NCBI GenBank assembly: GCA_002304505.1
Contig: NCEH01000013.1
Location: forward strand, 1 to 45,636
DNA: 45,636 nt
From: Rhizobiales bacterium 32-66-11
GTDB lineage: Bacteria > Pseudomonadota > Alphaproteobacteria > Rhizobiales > Xanthobacteraceae
Direction: 5' to 3'
Position numbers and translations under genes: made by a program. Below, piece after piece: positions 23,286 to 31,800 of this stretch (within the stretch, counting starts at the first letter, position 1; every line of letters starts with the position of its first letter). Below the pieces are notes generated by a model. The model was given only the letters and a program-made list of their open reading frames with translations. It had not been told where the DNA came from and made no database searches.

Positions 23286-25376
23286 TCAGTAGCGGGCGTC
23301 CGCCGGCTTCTTGTCCTTCGGCCAGTCGTTCCCCTTAGGCGCGAAATCCGGGCGCGGCATGTGGCTGAAATACTCGGCCACGTCCACCGCCTCCTGATCG
23401 GAAAGGCCGCCCTGACCCAGCGGGAAGCGCTGGTGAAAGCCGACCGGCATGTTGCGCTTTACGAACGCCGCCGCCGTATAGGTGCGCGCCATGCCGGCCC
23501 CGATGTTGAAGGACAGGTCGCCCCAGAGCGGCGGATAGACGAACGCTCCGTTCGCATTCTTCAGGCCTTCGCCGTTCTGGCCGTGACACACGGCACATTG
23601 CGCGGTGTAGATGCGCGCGCCGTTCTCCGGATCGGGCTTGATCTTGGGGTCGATCTTGCCCACGCCCCGGCCCTCGACCTTGTCCTCCGGCCTGGTCGCG
23701 CCCTTCATCCAGTTGAAATAGGCGACCATTGCTTGCATGTCGGCGCCATCGGTGGCGAGCGGCTTGCCGTTCATGGAGCGCAGGAAGCAGCCGTTGATGC
23801 GCTCTTCCAGCGTGATCACCCGGCCGGCGCGCGGGGCGTAGCTCGGGAACATGGCGGAGACGCCGACATAAGGCGAGCCATCCGCCACCGTGCCGCCGTT
23901 GAGGTGACAGCTGGCGCAATTGAGCACATTGCCCACGTTCTTCGGCAGCAAGGTATGGGTCTCGGTATTGAGGCGCATGCCACGGACCAGCTGGCTGGCG
24001 TTCGTCTCCGCCAGCAGGTTGGCGATGCGCGGGGTCTCGAACCGCGAGGTGTCCACCTGCGGATCGAGGGTGGCGCGCGCCGCCTTGACCTGCTCCGCCG
24101 ACACGGGTGCAGCGGCGTTGCCCCAGTTCGAGCGCACGAACGAGAGGATTTCGGCGATCTCCTGGTCGTCGAGGCGGGCGAAGCCGGGCATGGTATAGAC
24201 GCGGGGGTGGGTCTGCGTCTCCGCCGTCTTCCAGCCGGTCAGGGTGATGTGCACCAGGGTCGAGGAATCGCTCGCCGCCACCGTGGGATTCCCCGCGAGC
24301 GGCGGAAACACCTTCGCGACTCCGCCGCCGTCGAGACGATGGCAGTCCGCGCAGAACTGTGCATAAGCGAGCCCGCCGCGGGTGGTGAACATGGCCTCGG
24401 GCACCGCGTCCCCACCCTGCGGCGGCAGCTCCTTGTAAGGGTGGTCCGACGGCAGGGACTTGAGGTAGGTCGCGATGGCGACGAGGTCGCCTTGCGTGAA
24501 ATTCTGCGTGGAATTGTGGATCACCTCGGTCATGGAGCCGGAGACCGTGGCGAAGCGATTCTGTCCGGTCTTCAGCAGTTCCACCGTGTCGGGAACGGTC
24601 CACAGGTTGCGCAGATTGATGGCGTTCCACTCCTCCACCTTCGCACCGGAAACGAACGCGGCGCCGTTCGCGCCCTGATCCGACATGGCGACCTCCTGGA
24701 AGCCGATGCCGCGCGGTGTGTGGCAGGCGCCGCAATGGCCGAGACCCTGCACCAGATAGGCGCCGCGATTCCACACCTCGTCCTTGCCCGCGTCGGCGAC
24801 GAAGGGATGGCTGTCGAGGAACACGAAGTTCCAGAACGCGAGCGACCAGCGCTGGTTGAAGGGGAAGCCGATCTCGGAGGGCTTGTTGGCGTTCACCACC
24901 GGCGCCACGCCCTGCATCAGATAGACATAGAGGGCGAACATGTCGTCGGCCGAGATCTTGGCATAGGACGGATACGGCATCGCCGGATACATGTGCGCGC
25001 CTTCGGCCGTCACGCCCTTGCGCATGGCACGGTCGAAGGCGCCGAAGCTGTAGCCGCCGATTCCCGTCTTGGCGTCGGGCGTGATGTTGGTGGAATACAG
25101 GACGCCAAAGGGCGTCTCCAGCGGTCGCCCGCCGGCCATCGAGGGACCTGCGCCCTGGGTATGGCAGGCGACGCAATCGCCCAGCTCGGCCATGTAACGG
25201 CCGCGGGCGATCAGCGCCGGGTCCGCCGTCTCCGGGAGCTTGCGCCCGGCATCATCGATGCGCGGCGGGGTCACGACCCACCAAAAGATCCCCGCGCCCA
25301 ATAGTGCGGCGACCGCCGCCAGCGCGCCCCATCTCTTCCATCTTGGTCGGTGCTGGGCCGAAATAACATCGTTCAT
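23286..25376 (-). CDS. Pentaheme c-type cytochrome: AdhB-like triheme half fused to TsdA-like diheme half
   Basis: This is a 696-residue membrane-anchored periplasmic cytochrome (anchor about residues 16-36, WGALAAVAALLGAGIFWWVV). The first half has three heme sites, CVACH (68-72), CGACH (215-219, in GHCGACHTPRG) and CADCH (342-346), spaced as in the triheme subunits of alcohol and gluconate dehydrogenases. The second half has CASCH (487-491) and CAVCH (594-598) with TsdA-type segments: NCASCHLNGGTV, PSYAPRAGRVITLEERINGC, SMNGK, YPPLWGDLSFNIGAGMARTY. Cys530, 39 residues after the heme His, lies where TsdA has its axial Cys ligand. So this may be a thiosulfate-oxidising or related enzyme joined to an electron relay. 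No dehydrogenase partner gene lies nearby. The start ATG at 25374-25376 is chosen because similarity and the anchor begin there. Confidence 0.93.
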   Translation of the reverse strand: MNDVISAQHRPRWKRWGALAAVAALLGAGIFWWVVTPPRIDDAGRKLPETADPALIARGRYMAELGDCVACHTQGAGPSMAGGRPLETPFGVLYSTNITPDAKTGIGGYSFGAFDRAMRKGVTAEGAHMYPAMPYPSYAKISADDMFALYVYLMQGVAPVVNANKPSEIGFPFNQRWSLAFWNFVFLDSHPFVADAGKDEVWNRGAYLVQGLGHCGACHTPRGIGFQEVAMSDQGANGAAFVSGAKVEEWNAINLRNLWTVPDTVELLKTGQNRFATVSGSMTEVIHNSTQNFTQGDLVAIATYLKSLPSDHPYKELPPQGGDAVPEAMFTTRGGLAYAQFCADCHRLDGGGVAKVFPPLAGNPTVAASDSSTLVHITLTGWKTAETQTHPRVYTMPGFARLDDQEIAEILSFVRSNWGNAAAPVSAEQVKAARATLDPQVDTSRFETPRIANLLAETNASQLVRGMRLNTETHTLLPKNVGNVLNCASCHLNGGTVADGSPYVGVSAMFPSYAPRAGRVITLEERINGCFLRSMNGKPLATDGADMQAMVAYFNWMKGATRPEDKVEGRGVGKIDPKIKPDPENGARIYTAQCAVCHGQNGEGLKNANGAFVYPPLWGDLSFNIGAGMARTYTAAAFVKRNMPVGFHQRFPLGQGGLSDQEAVDVAEYFSHMPRPDFAPKGNDWPKDKKPADARY

Positions 25377-25872
25377 CGAACGACCTCCTGCTGGGCGAGG
25401 CAGTTCGACGAGCGCGCGACCACGATCGCAGAGGCGCCCTCGGCGCTCCTGCGTCCTGTCGCGGCAGCTCGTCCAGCTGCCTCCATAGCTCGTCCCGCGC
25501 GGTAACCCTAGGCCGGCCATGTTGCAGCGCATTGAGGCAACGCAACCGCAAAAGCCGGGCGATGGCCCCGCCGCGCACCTGGACGTGCGACGCGGACCGC
25601 CGGCGGCACGGGTCTCGGCCACACGGCGCGAAACCTGCAGAAAACAGCTCACGGAGACGGTCATTCGGTGAGGTAAATTCCCTTCCCCAATTGACCCCCG
25701 CTCGCGTCGGCGCAACCTGCGGATAGTTTTCAGAAGCGCAATGCGGCCTGGGCGTGCGCCCCATCGCGCGGACTTTTTCCGTCCCCCGTGACGTCCTCTC
25801 AAAGCCCTGCTATTCAAGGCTAAGCTCCTGCCGTTGGTGGTGCGTGGGAGGGGTGTCTTTCGGGGGCGAGAG
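25377..25872. other. Non-coding gap between cytochrome and autotransporter genes
   Basis: About 495 bp of divergent upstream sequence. It must hold both promoters. A TTGACC at 25691-25696 is a possible -35 element for the autotransporter, but no -10 at proper spacing is convincing. No gene, repeat or riboswitch is recognised. Confidence 0.4.
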
Positions 25873-28800
25873 ATGGATTTGCCGGTTTGGGTTCGGGCCA
25901 GCCAAGAGCGGTCCGCGCAGGCGTCGCGTTATCTGGCATCCACCTCATTGGCATCGATCTGTCTCGGCGGCTCGCTTGCGCTTCTGCTCTCCGCGAGCGG
26001 TGCGGCGGCGCAAGGCTTCAACTGCGTCGCCACCTCCTGCACCACCGATAATGCCACCTGGTACACGGCCGACAGCAACGGCATGCAGGGCACCAACTCG
26101 TCGGACAATGATTATCCCGGCGGACCGGGCAATCCTGGCGTCCTGGCGGAGATCGGCAATGCGTCGGTCACCGCGATCGCCATCTACGCCACCTCGATCG
26201 GCGGCTTGGGTGGAAGCGGCGCGGAGGCCGGATCGGACGGCGACCATTTCTTGAATGGCCCCTCCGATGGCGGAACCGGCGGCGCCGGGAACGTCGCAGA
26301 GGCGACCAATAGCGGCATCATTTCCATTCCGGCGGGCGCCGCGACGGTGCGCTCGGCCGTGAATGCCATTGCCTCCGGCGGGAACGGCGGCGCGAGCCAA
26401 GGTGGATCGGGCACCAACGGCGGGTCGGACGGCGGCTCCGGCGGCATGGGCGGCACCGCGACCGCCACCAACAGCGCAGGCCTGACCCTGGTCTCGAATG
26501 GCGCCAGCGGCCTCGTTTCCGTCGCCAATGGCGGCAAGGGCGCGATGGGCGGCGATGGCGGCTTCGCCTCCGGCGCGGGCAATGGCGGCAGCGGCGGAAA
26601 TGGCGGAACGGCGAACGCCACCAATACCGCGAACGCCACCATCGCCACCTCCGGTTCGGATGCCGCGGCAATGCTCCTTTATGCGCTCGGTGGAGACGGC
26701 GCCAAGGGCGAGAATCCTGGCAATTCCTATGGCGCCGGCAGCGCCGGAAGCGGCGGCAAGGGCGGCACCATCGTCGCCGCCAACGACGGGATGCTGACCA
26801 CCTCCGGCAATAGTTCCGCCGGCATATGGGCCGACGCCAGCGGCGGCAGGGGCGGAGCAGGTGGCACGGATGAAGGGTCCGGCTCCGCCGGAGCGGCGGG
26901 CGGGATCGGCGGCGCCGTCACGCTGACGAATTCCGGCACCATCACCACCAGCGGGGGCACGTCCTACGGTGTCGGCGCGGCTGCGACCGGCGGCCATGGC
27001 GGGCATGGCGGCTTCGGCGACAGCGGACACGATTCCATGGGCTCCAGCGGCGGCGCCGGGCTCACGGGCGGCAGTGCGAGCGTCAGCACCACGGCCACGT
27101 CCGCCATCGTGACCACCGGCGCCTCGTCCATCGGCCTTTACGCTCAGGCAAACGGCGGGACGGGCGGCAACGGCGGCGGCAATGAGGCCGGGGTCGACAC
27201 ACCCGGCGCCGGCGGGATCGGCGGAAACGCCGGCACGGCGGGCGTGAACGCGCTCGGCACGGTGGCAACGTCCGGTGCCCATGCCCCGGCCATTGCGGTC
27301 TATGCCCAAGGCGGCGACGGCGGCACCAGCGGCGCGGAAACCAGCGGCGGCGCGGGCGGCAAAGGCGGAACGGCGAGCGCGACGGTCACTCTCACGGCCA
27401 ATGCCAATGGCGCGCCGACAGCCTCCGGCACCGCCTCGGAAGGACTTCTGCTGAAGGCGAGCGGCGGCGCGGGTGGCGCGGCGGATACCGGCGGCATCGG
27501 CGGCAATGGTGGGTCGGCAACGGCGGTGGTCACCGGCACGCTCTCCACCACCGGCGATACCGCCTCGGCGGCGGTTCGGGCGGTGGCAGACGGCGGCGCG
27601 GGCGGCGCCAGCACCGCCTCGCGCGCGGACGACGCCTTCCAGCCCATCATCGGTGGAGGCTCAGGAAGCATCATTTGGGGCGGTTTCGGCGTCACCCCGC
27701 CCTGGGGCCTCCTCCTCAACGGCACAGCTTCCATCACACTCTCGCCGCCGCTAGCGACACCCCTTGTCGCCAGCACCCTTATGACCGCCTCCACGACCAT
27801 CGCCATTACGACCAACCCCACTCCCACCACCACACTCATCAACGCCAGCCCCGGGAACGGCGCCCTCGGCGGAACCGGCGGCAGCGCCAGCGTCACCCTC
27901 GGCACCGCCCAAGGCGGGATCGCCCTGCTCTCCACCACCGGCGCCTCCTCCCCGGCCGCCGCCGCGACGAGCAACGGCGGGGCCGGCGCGGCGGCCGCGC
28001 CCGGCGACAATTTCGGTGATGGCGGCAGCGGCGGCGTGGGCGGCGGTGGCGGCTCCTCCACCCTGCTCGCCTATGCCGGAAGCACGCTGAAGACCGCGGG
28101 CGACAAATCGGCGGGACTGCATGGCGCGAGCGACGGCGGGGCCGGCGGCCAGGGCGGCAGCTTTTCCTTTGGCGGCACGGGCGGCACCGGCGGCACCACG
28201 AAGGTCACCAATGCCGCCACGATCACCACCACCGGACCATCGAGCGAGGGCATTCGCGCCACCGCCAATGGCGGGGACGGCGGCAGCAATCCGCACCCGG
28301 ATTCGAGCAATCTTCAGGGCTATGGCGGCGATGGTGGCGGGGGCGGGTCGGTCACGCTCACCAATAGCGGCACGATCCTCACCTCCGGCGCCGAGTCCCA
28401 CGGCATTCTGGCGAAGGCGAACGGCGGCAAGGAGGGCACCGGCGCGCTGGGCAAGGGCTCCGTGGGCGACGCCGGAGCGGTCACCCTCACCACCACCGCT
28501 TCGTCACTGATCTCCACCCAAGGCGCGGGGGCGAGCGCGATCTGGGCGGACGCCTCGGGCGGCACCGGCGGATCGGTCACCGTCACGGCCGGCGGCATCC
28601 TTTCCACCACCAATGCCAATGCTGCGGCGCTGCGCGCCACCAGCTTCGGCGGCGTCGCCAATAGCACCGGCCTCAGCGGGGCGGGCGGCACGGTGAGCGT
28701 CACCGCCGCCCTCGCCCTGCCCAATGGCGGCGCCACCACGGCGGGGGCAAGCTCCGCCGGCCTGCTGCTCTTGTCCACCGGCGGCGCGGGCCGCGGCAAC

Positions 28801-31800
28801 CATGCGGGCGGCACGGGCGGCCCGGCGACGCTCAACCTCACCGGCAGCGTGGTGACCGGCACGAGCCTTGCCGGCGCGGACTATTCGTTCTCACCGGCGG
28901 CCTGGGTCGCCAGCACGGGCGGCGCGGGCGGATCGGCGGCGGACGGCACCGGCGCCAATGGCGGGGCCGGCGGCGGGGCTGTCGCCGCAATCCTGAATTT
29001 CGGCACCAGCTCCGGCTTGGCGGCCCAGGCGGTCACCTATGGCTCCAGTTCGTCGGGGCTCGGCGTCATCAGCCAGGGCGGCACGGGCGGCAACGGCGCC
29101 TATGCCAATGCCGGCGACGCGAACGGCGGAGGGGGCGGAGCCGGCGGCAACGCAGGAACAAGCGTGCTGACCACTTATGTCGGCACCTCGGTGACCACCA
29201 ATGGCAACGCCTCCCCCGGTCTCGTCGCGCTCACCGTCGGCGGCAATGCAGGCACAGGTTCCGGCCAGAACGGCACCGTCGGCAATGCCGGCGACGGCGG
29301 CATCGGCGGCAACGGCAATACCACCTACGTCACCAATGCGGCCAACATCACCACCTATGGCACGTCCTCCTACGGCATCTATGCCGCGGCGCTGGGCGGC
29401 GATGGCGGCGCCGGCGGGCTCTCCTCCGAGACATTTGATTCCGATGGCGGCTCGGGCGGGAATGGCGGCTCGGGCGGCTCCCTCTCCGTGGACTTCGCGG
29501 TGACGGTTGCCAGTTCCGGCACCATCACCACCAGCGGCACCGGCGGCTACGGCATTTACGGCCTCAGCCAGGGCGGCAGCGGCGGGGCCGGCGGGGCGGC
29601 CAACGGCCATGTCTATGAGCAAGGCGGCAATGCCGGAAACGGCGGCGCGGGCGCCGGCATTTCGCTGACCAATACGGGCATCATCAATACCTCGGGCGAC
29701 CAGGGCTACGGCATGTTCGGCCAGTCCATCGGCGGCGGCGGGGATTCCGGCGGCGCGGTGAACGGGCTCGGGCCGATCTCCATCACGGTGGGCGGCAACG
29801 GCAGCGGCGGCGGCGCGGGCGGCGGGCTGAACCTGCTGAATGCCGGCCTCATCGCCACCACCAATGATTCCGCCATCGGCATCTATGCATTGAGCGTCGG
29901 CGGCGCCGGCGGTGCGGGCGGGACGGTGGGCACCACCTCGGCCAGCTTCGTGGTGCCCAGCGTCGCGGTGGCGCTCGGCGGCGGCGGCGGCTTCGGCGGC
30001 AATGGCGGCGCCATCGAGGTGATCAATGCCGCGACCATCACCACCCAGGGCCTGGACGCGGCGGGCATCGCCGCGCTGAGCATCGGCGGCGGCGGCGGCT
30101 CCGGCGGCAATGCGAATTCCAGCTCCTACAGCCTCGGCTATGGCGAAATCCCGAACATCGGCGTCACCATCGGCATCGGCGGTTCGGGCGCCTATGGCGG
30201 CAACGGCGGCGACGTGACGGTCGGCAACCTCAATTTCATCAGCACCCAGAGCGACCAGGCCTATGCCATCCTCGCCCAGTCCGTGGGCGGCGGCGGCGGC
30301 AATGGCGGCAATGCGGCAACCTCCACCTATACCTACGGCTCCTCGCTCGTGCTCGCCCTCTCGGTGGCGGTGGGCGGCGGCGGGGGTGGCGGCGGCATCG
30401 GACAGACCGTCAACGTCTCGAATAATCCCAACGCCACGCTGAGCACCTCCGGCTTCGCGGCGGACGCCATCTATGCCGCCAGCATCGGCGGCGGCGGCGG
30501 CAATGGCGGCACCGGCACGGCGGCAACCTCGGTGAGCCTGCCCTGGTCCTGGTCGGGCCAGCAGAACGGCGTCGATCTCAGCACCAGTATCATTCCGTTT
30601 TCCTTCAACGAATCCTTCGCCGCGTCCATCGGCGTCGGCGGAACCGGCGGTTCGGGCAATACCGGCGGCGCGGTCAATGTCACCAACAGCGGCTTCATCA
30701 CCACCTCAGGCGTGGACGCGCGCGGCATCTTCGCCCAGTCGGTGGGCGGCGGCGGCGGCACGGCGGCGGCGGGCCAGGCGGCAGGAACCGACGATTACCA
30801 GCTCAATCTCTCGGTGGGCGGCAAGGGCGGAACCGGCGGTGACGGCGGCGCGGTGACGGTGTTCAACAGCACCGGCGCCAGCATCTCCACCACCGCAGAC
30901 GGGGCCCACGGCATAGAGGCGCAATCGGTGGGCGGCGGCGGCGGCAGCGGCGGCACCGCTTCGTCCGATCCCGCGGGCGCGCTCGCCGGCGTGCTCGCCG
31001 ACACCATCGAATCCGAGCTGAAGGCGATCCTCGCCGCCAAGCTCCCCCAATATGCCGCCTCCGAGGCCCTCAAGCTGTCGTTCCCGACCACCGAGGCCAA
31101 TATTGCCGTCGGCGGCGCGGGCGGTGCGGGCGGCAACGGCGGAGAGGTCACGGCCACCAATGCCGGCAGCATCTCCACCCTGGGCGATGCCGCATTCGGC
31201 ATCTTCGCCCAATCCGTGGGCGGCGGCGGCGGCAATGGCGGCGGCGCCACGCTCTCCGGCAGCAATGTCATCAATGTGAATGTCGGGGTCGGCGGCGCCG
31301 GCGGCGCGGCGGGCACCGGCAATCTCGTGACCGTGAGCAACACGTCGCTCATCAGCACTCAGGGCGATTCCGCCTTCGGCATCCTCGGCCAGAGCGTGGG
31401 CGGCGGCGGCGGGGTCGGCGGGCTGGCGGTGGATTCCACCAGCCTCTCGCTCACGGCCTCCATCACGGTGGGCGGCTCCACCGCCGCGAACGCCAATAAC
31501 AACAACGCCCAGCAAGGCGCCACCGGCGGTGCCGACACGGTTCAGATCACCAATTCCGGCACCATCAAGACGGCGGGCAGCGAATCCCACGCCATCGTCG
31601 GGCAGGCGATCGGCGGCGGCGGCGGCGTGTTCATCGTCAATCCCGAACAGGCCGGCCTGAACGGCCCCACCAATGCCGAGATCGCATCGCTCGAAGACCA
31701 GATCGTCCAGGGCCTCCTGGGCCTCGGGGTCGATCTCAACGCCATCGCCGCCGCCTATGCGCAGCAATTATACGCCGCGAACGGCACGCTCGCCCTCACC

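Noticed and set aside
23079..25304. 741-codon plus-strand open frame opposite the cytochrome gene
   Set aside because: Antisense to an intact pentaheme cytochrome; no motif, and the Arg/His-rich composition is that of a shadow frame.
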